64,000 nt of DNA from Ashinkailepas kermadecensis (GCA_034440615.1 JAOTOM010002711.1:10001-74000); one strand, 5' to 3'. Positions 45,773-58,620 are shown, counted from the stretch's first letter. Program-made: numbers and translations. Notes: generated from the letters alone by a model not told the origin.

Positions 45773-46269
45773 CAGCCAAATGGTTGCCGTGCGGCGCCGC
45801 CAGCTGTCCCGTCGTGCCAACTTTGCCGACTATTCGCCTCAGAGAGAAGCGCCACTTTAGACGCAGTATACTGCCGGAGCCAACTGGCCAGGAGCGTCAT
45901 CCACTATTTCACAAGTCGTTGGAATTATTGAACATGTTGACAAGAGTCGGTAGCAGCCTTAAATGTGCAACATGCAATCCTAGTCGAGTATACATTTGGG
46001 TATGGCTCGGTTCACTGGGAAAACGATGCCAAGACAGAAATAATTTCAACTATAGTTTCTGGCCAGCGGTCTGTTGAAAATCGGATTATTTTGTTTTCTC
46101 CCAAAAACAAACTACTTCTAGGAACGCTCCAACTGATAAGCGATATGTTTGACGGAAGCAGTTTAGATTTGCCGTTGGGCCCTTGCAAATATCTTCGATT
46201 TCATATTTGAAAGGTTTTTCGGGAGTGGTTTTCGGGATGAAAGTCACGCCAACTACAGCCTTGCAGACG
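45773..46269. other. No gene recognised
   Basis: Overlapping frames at 45724-46077 (plus) and 46086-46337 (minus) have no domain. Confidence 0.45.
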
Positions 46270-48190
46270 GCCGACCAAATATACCTGGGTAGTCTGGACA
46301 CCAGAGCAGGCAACACAGCAGACAAGACGACAGGCAATGTGATAGATCAGATGGTAGACCAAGCCGAACGTTCAGTCGATTAGACCAGACGGCAAACCAG
46401 ATTACAGACCGGATCAGACAGCAGACCAGACCACATACCAGACTATTGATCAGACCTCAGATCAGTCCATAAATCTGACCACAGACCAGACTGCAGGACA
46501 GACCACATATCCGACAACAAACCAGACGATAGATCTAACCAAATACCAGACCATAGACCAAACCACAGACCAGAGCACAGATCAGACCGCTTACCAATAC
46601 ACAGATCAGATCACAGACTAGTCTAACTATCAGACCACAGACCAGACCTCAAAACTGACCACAGATAAGACCACAAAACAGGCCGCAGATCAGACCACAA
46701 AACCAGACCACCGACCAGACCACGCACCAGACAACAGATCAGACCGTGGACCTGCCCACAAATCTGACTACAGACCAGATCACAGACCAGACACTACCAC
46801 AGACCAGATCAGGCTACCAAAAATAACACACACCTGACCACACATCAGACCACATATTAGACCACAGATCAAACCACATTCGTGATCACTCTTAATACCA
46901 CAGACAAACCCAAAACTTGACCCCAGACCAGACCACAGACCAGAACACCGACAATATCAGAAACCTGGTCATATGCCAAACTACATCGACCCACATACCA
47001 CACCACAGACCAGACCTCACATCAGACCAGACCACTGACCAGACCAAATCACACCACATATTAGACCAGACCAGGCCACATAACAGACCACAAATCAGAG
47101 TAGACCACATACTTGACCACATACCAGACCACATGCCAGATCACATACCAGACCGCATACCAGACCACATATCAGACCACATACCAGACCACATATCAGA
47201 CCACATACCAGACCACATACCAGACCACATATCAGAACACAGACCAGACTGCAGACAAGATCGCAGGCCAGACCACAGACCAGACCATATATCAGCCTAC
47301 AGACCAGACCACAGACCAGACCACATACCAGACCACATACCATACCACAAACCAGACCAAAGACCAGACCACATACCAAACTACAGACCAAACTACAGAC
47401 CAGACCCCATACCAGACCACATACCAGACCACATACCAGACCACATACCAGACAACAGACCATACCACATACCAGACAACAGACCATACCACATACCAGA
47501 CAACAGACCATACCACATACCATATCACAAACCATAGCACATACTATACCACATACCAGACCACATACCAGACCAGATCACATACCAGACAACATACCAG
47601 ACCACATACCAGACCACATATCAGACCACAGACCAGACCACATACCAGACCAGACCACATAACAGACCACATAACAGACCACATACCAGACCACATACCA
47701 GACTACATGCCAGACCACATACCAGACCACATACCAGATCACAGACCAGATCACATATCAGACCACATACCAGACCAGATCACATACCAGACAACATACC
47801 AGACCACATACCAGACCACATACCAGACCACATATCAGACCACAGACCAGACCACATATCAGACCAGACCACATAACAGACCACATACCAGACCACATAC
47901 CAGACTACATGTCAGACCACATACCAGACCACATACCAGATCACAGACCAGACCACATATCAGACCACAGACCAGACCATATACCATACCACAGACCAGA
48001 CCACAGACAAGATCACATAGCAGACCACAGACCAGACCACAAACCAGACCACATACCAGACCATATACAATACCACAGACCAGACCACATACCAGACCAC
48101 AGACTATGCCACAGACCAGATACCAGGCCACGGATCAGACCACAGACCAGGCCAAACCACAAACAAGACCAGACAACAGAAGAGGCCGTG
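46270..48190. repeat. 1.9-kb array of a ~12-bp unit (CCAGACCACATA)
   Basis: The basic unit CCAGACCACATA alternates with CCAGACCACAGA. Period 12 is clear from about 47100 to 48170. From 46270 to 47100 the copies are diverged and spacing is irregular (CAGACCACAGAC, CAGATCAGAC). A longer block of roughly 240 bp (CAGATCACATACCAGACAAC through ACATACCAGACTACATG) appears at about 47570-47710 and again at about 47770-47910. The 4-codon period leaves long frames open in several phases (for example 47113-48219 plus), reading TTYQ repeats; not genes. Confidence 0.93.
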
Positions 48191-49249
48191 TAAACAGTAC
48201 AGCGTTAGGCCCGACATAAAAAAGCTTATGGCAGTGGAGTTGACAAGATATTTTGATTGTATTGTGAATTGTCCCAGCGTGACCTGGGGTCAGGTCACGA
48301 AGTCAGAAGTTGGACAGTTTACAGAGATGTTCAGTGTCATTTCAGTTCTTCTTGGAACACAATGCTATGCTTCAAAAGTGTTGTTTTGAAGGTATTCAAG
48401 CTTGAACTTACTTAACTCGCGCCGTTTCGGGTGGGTTGTTATCCCCCCCCCGAAGGTTTTCCGCGGATAGTGAAAATTACGGCGCGCGGCAGCGCACAGA
48501 AATTGAACATACCTCTTCCCACATCAATTTGGCATGTTGTGTCAAAATTTTGAGGTCAGGTCATTTAGGGTCAACGAGTTAGTGAAGGTCAAGTGAGGTC
48601 ACCTCCAAAAAAGTTCAACCAGTAGTCACGCTTTAACGGACAAAGATATTTTAATTAAACTTTCAACGTTTGCTTATCTTTAGGGAGACAACAAAACGCA
48701 CCAGAGGATTTTTTCCCGTTTTTTATTACTTATTAGTTTTGCATATTTGCGCATTGGAGTTAAAATCGAAGATTCTGGCTAAAGTAAGCATTTTTTATTG
48801 GGGTAAGTTGACTTCAAACGCCGTTTTTCGGTCCGCTCTACCCATTAGAGAAAGATAAATTAAGGAAAACTTAAAAACTCCAAATTTTTTAAGTTCCTAA
48901 AAATATAATTTTTATTTTTTGGGTGGCCCAAAATTATATGGCCCTGGTCAATTTCGTCTTCCTTTTCTGATTCCAAATAATTTTTGGTTTTTCAAATCTC
49001 CCCCAAAATGAACTCCCCAGAGCCAAAAACATGATGTAAGTCGTGAAAATATAGGCCCCCTAGTCACGTCACTTTTTGGGGAAAAATTGGGGGTGGTGTC
49101 TGGCCCTATTTGTCGAGCGCTTTCCCATGACACCTCTTTCGTTTTCGTGCGACGCTTAGTTTGAAGATTAGAGGGGGGGGGGGTGTTTATCACCCCCCTC
49201 CCCCGAGACGGGGTGTGAGGATCTGACCGGAGCGACGAGGTGAGGGGAT
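48191..49249. other. No gene recognised; several AGGTCA-type motifs
   Basis: AT-rich sequence with no supportable frame. GGTCA half-sites cluster at 48279-48298 and at about 48550-48600 (GAGGTCAGGTCATTTAGGGT, AAGGTCAAGTGAGGTCACC). A poly-C run lies near 48442 and G/C runs near 49170-49200. Confidence 0.45.
48279..48298. promoter_or_regulatory. Everted AGGTCA repeat (ER6-like)
   Basis: GTGACCT, six bases GGGGTC, then AGGTCAC: two nuclear-receptor half-sites facing outward with a 6-bp spacer. The pattern is seen directly; function is inferred and no gene is nearby. Confidence 0.3.
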
Positions 49250-49284
49250 CTGCCATACGTCAGTGTTAACCTGACGTATGGCAG
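49250..49284. repeat. Perfect hairpin, 14-bp arms, 7-base loop
   Basis: CTGCCATACGTCAG at 49250-49263, loop TGTTAAC, then CTGACGTATGGCAG at 49271-49284. No T-run follows, so it is not a terminator-like element. It may be one end of an inverted-repeat mobile element or a structured RNA. Confidence 0.9.
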
Positions 49285-50644
49285 AACCTGACTTAACCTT
49301 AGAATTTTCGGATGTCAATCAGATACAAATATTTTGCTTGAATAGTTTTGTTGGGAGGACCCGAGACACGTATATTTATATTTAAAAAATCATTCTCCAA
49401 GGCAAAGGGCATGTCACTGGGCTGACCAATCATAACATTTAGCGACATTAGCATAGCCGAAAATGAAGAAATAATATGTAATATGAACTACGGTATTGGC
49501 TTGCCAATGACATTTTCCCTGTGTTTCTAACATGTATAGTTTGGAACGTATTTAATTTTTGAAAAACAATGTGGAAAGGATACATTCTCTGTCTCTTCTC
49601 ATAATTCCCAGGCACTTAAGGCAGGGTCCATATATTGACTTAATGCGACCTCTGGTGACCTCAATATCAGTCAAAATTCACATATAAGGCATGTTCCTGA
49701 CTCTCCATGTTCAAAGCTTCCAAACGGTATTCTGCATTTCATTCTAGCATACGTAGCTGGGAAGTTAGAGGGGACTTTCAAGAGTTCTTCCCCCCCCCCC
49801 CCCCGGACCGGCGAAGGTGGATCTGTAGGCCGGCACGGCGAGGGCTAAACAGCAATGTTGGCTGTGTTCAAAGCGATCAACAATGTTTGAAGAAGACTGA
49901 TGCAAGTTCAATGTTGTCACTTGGAATTGATGTGAGTTTCTATAGGTGTAGCGAAAGGGCGTGAAGGATATTTGAAATGTTTAGATGTGTCACAGAAAGA
50001 TGACGAGAGCAGATTTGTGATATATAAATTTGCAAAAGACGTTGTCCGTGTGAATATTTAAAGTCGGCAGTTGACATGTTGCTTCACTGCTAGATGTTGT
50101 TTTACAAGTTCGTGTCATGTGTCGACAAAGTTTGCCATTCGCGGGGATGTTCCATTCTGAATTCCTCACCTTCTTCCTACTAACCCCGATAAGCATATAT
50201 GTGCGCCCAGGGCGTCGGTCCGTGAATCTTCCGGACATGCAGTATGGACCGTGATAATACCCGAATCTTAGTGAGAGGTGAGACGATGAGAAGAGAACGC
50301 TGTTTCTGTGTCGGCTGCCATGGCCGCCGTGTTTGTGCGACCTTCAGCTTGACGACAGTTGTGCACGCAACACTTGCTGTCATGTTTATTGGTGCATAGT
50401 GTACACAACTAACGACAGCGAGTTTGTGACAGGACAAACAACGGGGAAGCGATTCGGCTCGAATTTCCCGACCGGCGATAGAATTGTCGTCCTTGCTGGC
50501 GAAGTCTCCACGACGCGCTAGAATGTCGGTGTACAATGTAGTACAATGTACATAGAGGCTGCTGCGGTGTTTTTGCAGACGTGCTGTTGCTGTGCGAGAT
50601 GGCCATACAAGTGAGTACGCTTTCACATACAGCTGACAACTGAT
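49285..50644. other. No gene recognised
   Basis: AT-rich to about 49780, with a poly-C run near 49798. Region 50180-50640 has open frames on both strands (minus 50180-50626, 148 codons; plus 50333-50521), none with a domain. Confidence 0.45.
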
Positions 50645-51215
50645 GTGTGTTGGCGACTCGCCCTGTTACTGACGGTGTGTTGGCGACTCGTCCTGTGTTA
50701 CCGATGGTGTGTTGACGACTCGTCCTGTGTTACTGATGGCATGCTGGCGACTCGCCCTGTGTTACTGACGGTGTGTTGGTCACTCGCCCTGTGTTACCGA
50801 TGGTGTGTTGGCGACTCGTCCTGTGTTACTGACGGTGTGTTGGCGACTCGTCCTGTGTTACTGACGGTGTGTTGGCGACTCGTCCTGTGTTACCGATGGT
50901 GTGTTGGTGACTCGTCCTGTGTTACTGATGGCATGCTGGCGACTCGCCCTGTGTTACCGATGGTGTGTTGACGACTCGCCCTGTGTTACTGACGGTGTTT
51001 GGCATGCTGTGTTACGCGTGTGTTTCACTCGCCCTGTGTTACTGACGGTGTGTTGACGACTCGCCCTGTGTTACCGATGGTGTGTTGACGACTCGCCCTG
51101 TGTTACTGACGGTGTGTTGGTCACTCGCCCTGTGTTACTGACGGTGTGTTGGTCACTCGCCCTGTGTTACCGATGGTGTGTTGACGACTCGCCCTGTGTT
51201 ACCAACTGTGTGCGG
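50645..51215. repeat. 32-bp minisatellite, about 17 copies
   Basis: The unit is TGTGTTGGCGACTCGTCC followed by TGTGTTACTGACGG, with variants CCGATGG, GCATGCTGG, GTTGACG and GTTGGTC. One copy near 51000-51020 is disrupted (TTTGGCATGCTGTGTTACGC). Variant combinations recur in order, for example CTGATGGCATGCTGG near 50732 and 50925. Confidence 0.92.
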
Positions 51216-52767
51216 GATGCAGGTACACTTCTCCCTGCACAATTTCGCATGGGGTCCTGTTCACCGCCGTAGTTTGTGCGTTTCGCAGTGAACGCAGCGC
51301 GCGCGGAGGCGATCTCTGACCTTTGGTACGTGCTTGTCGACTCTGCCGGCACATTCCCAGCATGATTAAACTCACTTGTCGATCTGGGGCGGCAGATTGC
51401 CAGCATAATTAAGGCACCGACGCGACTAACCTGTGCATCGGTGACGCTGATGTGAACTGATGGCCATGCATGCAGAGCAAGCTGACTAATAATGCTGGAA
51501 ATTGTTACGACAAAGCATGTGCTTGAGCGCCGGATGTTTGCGAAATACACGACAAACTGTTACCTGATGACTAGCGGATCTAGGAGGGGGGGGAGGCATG
51601 GAGGCCGTGGTCTGAAGTTGGTGCGAAATGGTAGGTTTGTCCACTCAGAATGGGAACTCTAAACCGACGTCGAGATATCAGTGTGATGGCACATACCAGG
51701 GTATATTTGAGAAATTGTCACTGAAGGACGACGACGGCAGAATATGCATAAAATTTTGTCGGGATCGGCGAAGTCGGTCCAAAGAAATGAATAAATTTGC
51801 GGATCACCAGGGAGATTTTTCACCTAGCTGGCAGGATAAAATGCAATCTCACATCCGGCACCGAAGTTTGTGAAAATATGGGAAGCTGAATATGGAACGT
51901 TTCCTGAAATGAAATAAATTATAATTGCATATATTCAGAATACTCCGCCAATCCCAACACCCTACATTATGAATGCGATGTTGCATCAGAGACGTTCTTG
52001 AAAAAATTGTGTAGGTATGGGCCTAGGTTTTTGAAAAGTAGTGGACCTTTGGGACCACCCTTGGGCATTTGGGTCCACCCACGAAGGCAATGGGCGGGCC
52101 CAGATAGATTGGGGGCATACCACACAGGGTCCCATGTTAAAAGTCGAAATTATGGGGATGGGGGCAGGCAAGTGCCCCAAAAGCATATCAAGCTACACCC
52201 CTGAGTGTAGGCCATTGCAACAAAACAAGACGCCGCCGCTTCCTCAACGTTGTGGCCGGGTCTGGAGGGGTCGTGCTGGATCGCTCATAGCAGGAATCGT
52301 TGGACTGCATATTGGGGTGTATAACACATCACAGAACACGGGCTTCCGGCCATGTTGTGGTGCCAGACAATGGGAAATCAACTAAAATGAGGACATATGT
52401 CTCTACATCGTTCAGACGCCATTGACAGCCAAATAAGTGGTCTTGGAGCATACCAGTCGCACGAGCGTCACCCCGTCCTGCTGGGTCGCGAGCTGTACTG
52501 AACTGAAGTAGCAGAGCCGCCACAAGTGACCTGCGCGTGCCGCCCGACGGACGTCGTCGTTGGAGAGAGCCGACACCGACCGACGCTCCGCTGGGGAAGC
52601 AGCGTCGGGCTTGGCACTAGGCACGCAAACTGGCCAAGGATGCTCTATTTAATGTGATTGGTGGTAAACATAGACGAAATATACACCAGTCTAATCCATT
52701 TGATCGGCACAATTATAAAATGTTGCAACTTTTTATATATGAACTATTGGTGGATTTTTATTATATT
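51216..52767. other. No gene recognised
   Basis: Frames at 51167-51550 (minus) and 51628-51873 (plus) show no domain. At 52412-52624 (minus) a GC-rich stretch begins MPSAKPDAASPAERRSVSA and runs to ARAG before a GT, which could be an exon end but is unsupported otherwise. AATAAA occurs at about 51913. Confidence 0.4.
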
Positions 52768-53060
52768 TCTCCGCTAGGCTGCACACAGCTTTATTACATT
52801 TCCCCGCTAGGCTGCACACAGCTTTATTATATTTCCCCGCTAGGCTGCACACAGAGGTTTCCTAGGCTTCCCCGCTAGGCTGCATACAGCTTTATTATAT
52901 TTCCCCGTTAGGCTGCACACAGCTTTCCATAGGACGTTGGTTAATTTTTATTATATTTCCCCGCTAGGCTGCACATAGCTTTATTATATTTCCCCGCTAG
53001 GCTGCACACAGCTTTATTATATTTCCCCGCTAGGCTGCACACAGCTTTCCATAGGAAGTT
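52768..53060. repeat. 33-bp minisatellite, about 8 copies
   Basis: The unit is TTTATTATATTTCCCCGCT followed by AGGCTGCACACAGC. Every third or fourth copy is followed by a TTTCCATAGGA.GTTG or TTTCCTAGGCTTCC insert, giving a higher-order pattern (52851, 52923, 53047). The peptide frames across it (minus, ending at 52941) are by-products. Confidence 0.92.
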
Positions 53061-53800
53061 GCATGGCTGGCGCATGGTGAAAACGATTTTTCGTTCGAGG
53101 AAATAATTCGTAAGGGTTTCTGTTGCCATAGTAGCACTATAATTCTTCCGAATCCGGCGCCAAAAGCTGTTCTCCACTCCAAGCCGGTGGTCCAGGTCCG
53201 CCAGTGGAACTAATGCTCTTTCTCTCCACAATCAACGAGCCGTACCATAGCATTAGCCGGTGTTAATAGCATTAGCCGCGAACACCGATCAAGAAGCGTG
53301 CTGCTTTTAAATGCTCTACAACAAACAAACACGGAAACAAACAAACAAACACGGAAACTACCTGTAGTTTACAAAAAGACGCCAATATCAATTGGTTGGC
53401 ACTTTGATGACAGCGTGCAAGAGATACATATGTAACTTAGTGTAGAATATTACATAAAATACAAGATCCAGCAAAAAAATGATGGTTTTGGAGTAGCTTC
53501 ACGATGGCAGCTGACGAGGTCCATTAATTATTACGACGTTGAGATTATAGGCTACATGAGACAACACATACATGTACCGTTTTAACTTCCATACGTCAGC
53601 AAACAGGCAACATTAGCCTTGAATTTGTCTAGGAATCTCGCTGAAGGTTGGCAACAGATGAATCTCACCTCAACACGGTGGTCACATGTGTCAAAACGGT
53701 TGATATTTGTATTTCTGTAGATATTCGAGATCGCGTCCTCAGGATTACATACGAGAAACACGATAACCAAGTAAAAATGTAGAATACAACTAACGTTATG
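53061..53800. other. No gene recognised
   Basis: Mixed DNA with an AAACAAACAAACACGG short repeat at about 53320-53355. No supportable frame. Confidence 0.45.
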
Positions 53801-54200
53801 ACTCATGGTTGGAGTAGGCCATGGTTACAGTAGTCACAGGCCTGCAGATAACATTCGCCATAGACCCACAGATAACGTTATGCATCATGGTTGGATTCGG
53901 CCAACAGGAGTCACACACCTGTTGATGAGATTCGTTACAGACGTGCAGACTGGTTGGTTTATTCCTTTATTATTCCTCATGGTTGGAGTCTACCATAGCT
54001 ACAGTAGTCACAGACCTGTGGATAACATTCGCTACAGATCTGCAGATAATGTTTGACTCGTGGTTGGAGTCTGCCATAGTTACAGTAGTCACAGACCTGC
54101 AGATGACATGCGTTGCAGACTTGCAGATAGCGTTATGCCCCATGACTTGAGTAGGCCACAGTTGCAGTAGTCACATACGCCTGCAGATGGCATTCGATAC
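53801..54200. repeat. 81-91-bp diverged tandem repeat, 5 copies
   Basis: Units start near 53801, 53887, 53978, 54059 and 54140 with CATGGTTGGAGT and share TACAGTAGTCACAGACCTGC and CAGATAACATTCG. Copies are roughly 75-80% alike. Confidence 0.85.
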
Positions 54201-56039
54201 TAATCTTTAATGATACCCTGAAATCCAAAACTCATGCAGCGGGCTATCATGATTTCGTTAAAAAATGGTATACTTTATGCTACTCGATGGCTACATGTGC
54301 CCAGTGCATCGCCACGAAATTCTTCCAGTGTGGGAGGGGGGGCAATGTTGGAAGGGGGCCTCCTGCTCCCCGAAAGGGGCCTCCTATTTTTTTAGGCTCT
54401 TGGTATGGTTCAAGAATGGGAATCATGATTTAATATTGATGTCTTGTTTGTTCTTGTCATGGTGCATCATTTACGCAAAACGCAATGGCAATAATCATTT
54501 TTTTTCGCTGAGAACTGAGCCATGCCAGGGTATGAATAAGCAAATGTGGATAAATACGTAAGTGCCAAAACAAACCAATGTCTTAATGCTTTCTCGACCA
54601 GAAGAATCTTCCCGTTGGCCTCTAGATTTCAAGCGAGCTGGTGGGGCTGGTGCTGAGCATATCTTAAAGATATCTCCCATTGATCAGCCCACTTCTATGT
54701 CCACCAAGTCTCACTGAATATAGCTACATTCACCACTATTGTTAGTCATTCCCACCAGCTTGATGTCACAAGTAAGCTTAAACGATCATTTCTCAGTCCT
54801 GGGACGATCATTTTGCGAAGGTGACAACGAGAAGTGGATTGAATTGGTTTTCTTATCGTCATCTTAGGGATTTGTTTATTTGTATAACATTTGGTGCTGG
54901 CTGTAAGGCACCTGGCACACAAGCTAAAATAATAAATCCTCAGCGAAGAAATTCATGGCAAGAACAAGCATTGAACAACAGTGCATAAACGACAATGCAA
55001 CAATGCAACAATGGCAATGCAGAAATATTGCAAAACTGTGAAAATCCACGCCGTCACGCCCATGGTTTTCGCTGTGTTGCACCGTTTTGTAAATGACGTC
55101 GTTGAGAAGGTATTGAAGCTGGAAAGCTCTAATCATGCAGGCTGTAATCATAGAAGACAAGTTTGTAGGAAGAAAATGCATTTATAAACATCATTCCTCC
55201 AAATTTGTACCGGGCATCGGTGTTGTTTTGTATGCTTGTGAGGGGGAATTTGCCACCTCAATGTTGGCTTTGCCGCATGTTTCTGAAAATTATTGGGAGA
55301 CCAGTGGCGTACCTATATTTGCGTCAAGGGGGAGGGTGGGAAACCTATTTGGAGGGGTCCACCTACCCCATTGAAAAAGTCCTCGGATTTCGACCACTAT
55401 TTTGTCAAAGGGGACCTTTTTAAACAAAATAATTAGTGGTCAACTGAATTGTCATATGGAGGGGCCTAATCTACCACTACCGCTTCTGATTCGTCGGATT
55501 TCAACCCTAACTCCCCCACCTTGCTAGAATGTTTTCTTTTGGTATCCCGTGATAAGTCACCTCACACTGCTGAAATTACACCTGTACAAATCACTTTAAA
55601 ATGTAAAATTTCCTAATTTCAGACATTCCAGTTCATAGCGCCCGGTCGCCACGACGCCAACGTTCGTGCACATGCACACCCATCTTGCGCATTCGGCGCA
55701 TTCGCCATACTTCGTGCGATGCTACGGCTTCTGCTAGGCCTGCTATATCTTGCTAATTGCTGCCACATGATAGACTTGTGCCATATTTGACGTGATGCAA
55801 TGCTTCGTATGGACGTTCGCTGCGAAAATTCCATTAATTAAATTTGATCATTAGTTCCCTTTTTCGAACATTTTATGGTGGTTAAGAAATGCGGATACAC
55901 GCTGAGCTTTGATGCACCTCATATCTTTGATTAAACATGCTCCCAGATTGGCTACCGGACCGAGACCCTGCCTCAGTGTTCATTTGTTTTACCCGTTTCG
56001 TCTTTCTTCGTCTACGGATGTGTCTTAGGGCTTCAATCC
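54201..56039. other. No gene recognised
   Basis: AT-rich in the middle. The frames at 54265-54561 and 55135-55423 have no recognisable domain. GGGGGGCAATGTTGGAAGGGG and GGGGCCTCC motifs at about 54334-54390 faintly resemble the repeats on either side. Confidence 0.4.
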
Positions 56040-58440
56040 ATTCTTGTTAGGAGCCCAACACATTTTGGAAACCCCTGCTCGTTTTAGGGTTTCTTTGCGT
56101 TTTTGTGCACCGATGATTTTTTTTTAGGTGTCGGGGCGCTTTCAAAAATCCCGATGTGTTTATTTAGAGCTCGGTCTTTTTGTTCATTGTGGGGCCATGC
56201 TGCTTTTTTCGGCCCCAGTCTCTTTTTCAGGCCCTTGTGCAGTCGCCCCTGTGTGCCTTAAGAGCTTCAGGTTTTTTTTAACAGCTTCCGGTATGTTTAT
56301 TTAAGGCTGCAACGCATGTTTTAAGGCCCTGTTGCTTTTTGCGAGACTGTGCGCTTTGGAGGGCCAGTTGCACTTTCGGCCCCCGTTGTGCTCTTAGGGT
56401 CCCGCTTCTGACGCATATTTGTGGGGCCCGAATGCAATTTTGGGGCTTCGGTGCGATTTGTCTGGGTCCCAGCGCGACTTATCGCGCCCAGGCGCGTGGT
56501 TCCGGGAACCCAACGCTAGGTTCCTGGGCTCAACGCGATTTTTGTGGATCTCTTCTGAATTTTCTTTAAAGTCCGAATCCCGGCATGATGCTTGGAGCCC
56601 CCGGCGCCATGTTTTTGTATCTCACCTCAATTTGTTCTTCGAGCTCCGGTATGTTTTTCTGGACCGTACGCGATTTGTGAAGGCATCTGATGATATGTTT
56701 GTTGCTCCAGAGCCATTTTCCTGATCCGGACAGTTATTTTTTGGAATCCCTCCTTATTTTGGAAGGTTCCGGCTTGATTTTTTTGGAGGCATACCGATAC
56801 GATTTTTGGGGTTACACTGTGCTTATGTGGGGCCCTAGAGGCCAATTTTTGGGAGCCCCGACGTGAATGTTTGATGCCCAGACCAAATTTTTGGGACTAC
56901 TGGTGGGAATTGTGGGTCCCGATCGCGATATTTGGGGAACCGGTTCGACTTTGCGGGGCGCGTTGTACTTAGCTGTGACCCCAACGCGATCTTGGCGGTT
57001 CCTGTTGCTGATTTTCGGGCCTCGAAGCGAGTTTTCTGGGCCCGCCGTATTTATCGGGTCAGCCCCCTGCACGAATTCTGGTGGACCGACGCGAATTTGT
57101 GTGGCCCCAGTGCAATTTATTGAGGCCACGGCACGATTCTTGGGAGCTTATCCCTCTTAGGAGAGAGGGGACATTTGCCCCTTTGATATGCAACTGCGGC
57201 CACCGAAGGGTTTTTTCAGCCGATGGCACCTTTCGGAGTGTAAAAGCCTTCCGGGTAATTTTTTCCGGACCTGTTCTTAATTTGGTTGGTTATTGGTTTT
57301 ACGACACATCGACCGTTGAGTCATTTAGCGTCGCCAATCTCTCACGCCGATTGGTCGCGGGCGAAGAGTAGAGACAGGTGAGACTCGAACCCACAACCTT
57401 TCGATTGTGAGACGATCATCTTACCCCTAGACCACTCGTCGCCCCTGTTCTTAATTTGCCGGTGCTGGGGTCGATTCGGTCGAGTCTTGGTGTGAACTTT
57501 TTGGACATCGAGTTCTATCTTTTCAAAGGTCCTTATGTGATATTTTTGGATCCCGGTAAGATTCTTCGGTCTCCCGGTGCGATTTTGTTTTCTCTCGATG
57601 CCCTGACGCGTTTTTTGTTTTCGGTGCCCAACTGGTTTTGGGGGGACTGACCCGATTTTTGAGGCCGTAGAGTGACATTCCGATTGATAATTTATTTGTT
57701 TGGGCAGCTGCAACTTTTGGGGGCTGGCGCGACCTTTTGGGCCCCATTGTGATTTTCAAGGGCTGCGACGCGACTTTTTTGAGTCAATGCAATCTTGTGT
57801 GACCCGACGGCATTTGCTTGGATCACTAGCGCGAGTTTTAGCGACCTCGAGACTTTTTGGGCGTCCAACACGCTTTGGAGGCTTTTGGCGTCATTGTTAT
57901 GGCCCCAGAGTGATCATCCATGTCCGGATTGTTTTTCCTCGCCCCGGCTTCATTTGTGTGCCAATGAGACTGTTAGGGAACGGTACGGCCTGTCGTGGCC
58001 CTAGCGTGATTTTCATGGTCCGAGCGTTACTTTTTGGTACCTCCAGGCTCAGCGTGATTTTCAAGGGAACCGGCCAGCTCTTTTTGGGACAATGTCGTGA
58101 TTCTCAAGTACCCCGGCACGACTCCTACAATTGCCTAGGGGCTTCTTGCAAAGTATATACCTCCTCTCGCGTCTTAGGTGTCTCGTCCCATTTCCTGGAG
58201 CCTCTTTACCGGCTTTGGATGTCTTCTCGTGTCCTACCCTCCTCCATATTCAATGACCCCCTCTCCCATCTTGGAGGGTCTCCTCCTACATCCTGGAGCC
58301 CCTTGAACATGGCATGGGCCTCCTCTCATGTTCCAGGGACATCCTCTGCCAAATTAGTGGCCTCCTGCCAAGCCTCGTGGGCCTCCTCCTTTGTCCTGGC
58401 AAAGCCTACCCGTCTTGGGGGCATCTTCAATTTTGGGAAC
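56040..58440. repeat. Degenerate GGGGCCCC-rich repeat field, locus 2
   Basis: Loosely tandem modules of the form GGGCCC..CGCGA.TTTTTGGG recur from about 56150 to 58130, more diverged than at locus 1. The section 57770-58090 aligns in order with 1880-2260 (see locus 1). From about 58135 to 58440 the pattern changes to a T/C-rich module (GGGCCTCCTCTCATGTTCC-like, about 30-35 bp). A SINE at 57285-57443 interrupts it. No genes are called; the frame 57700-58794 (364 codons, plus) runs through repeats and the (TGTC)n tract. Confidence 0.7.
57285..57443 (-). mobile_element. tRNA-derived SINE, copy 1, with 15-bp TSD
   Basis: On the minus strand the element starts GACGAGTGGTCTAGGGG (A-box region), has a CTCACAA anticodon loop with anticodon CAC (valine-type), and a B box GGTTCGAGTC. 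A non-tRNA body follows with AGAGATTGGCGACGCTAAAT, and it ends in an AACCAATAACCAA tail. It is flanked by direct repeats CCTGTTCTTAATTTG at 57270-57284 and 57444-57458, which define the insertion exactly. It lies within the GGGGCCCC-rich field. Anticodon-stem mispairs show it is not a functional tRNA gene. Confidence 0.9.
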
Positions 58441-58524
58441 CTCACCTCCTTCCATACCTGCTACCACTCACATCTTAACGGGGACAAATCGCCACTTTTC
58501 AGAAATTTCAGAAATCAGAAATCT

Positions 58525-58557
58525 TTGTCTGTCTGTCTGTCTGTCTGTATGTCTGTA

Positions 58558-58620
<63 letters not shown>

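Noticed and set aside
44921..45820. 299-codon minus-strand gene
   Set aside because: Half of it is the 57-59-bp array and the rest is CpG-rich DNA where stops are rare; no domain.
47113..48219. 368-codon TTYQ-repeat gene
   Set aside because: It follows from a 12-bp period without stops; other phases and the opposite strand are open too.
57375..57440. Functional tRNA-Val gene
   Set aside because: Anticodon stem mismatches, poor acceptor pairing, a SINE body and flanking target duplications show a SINE.
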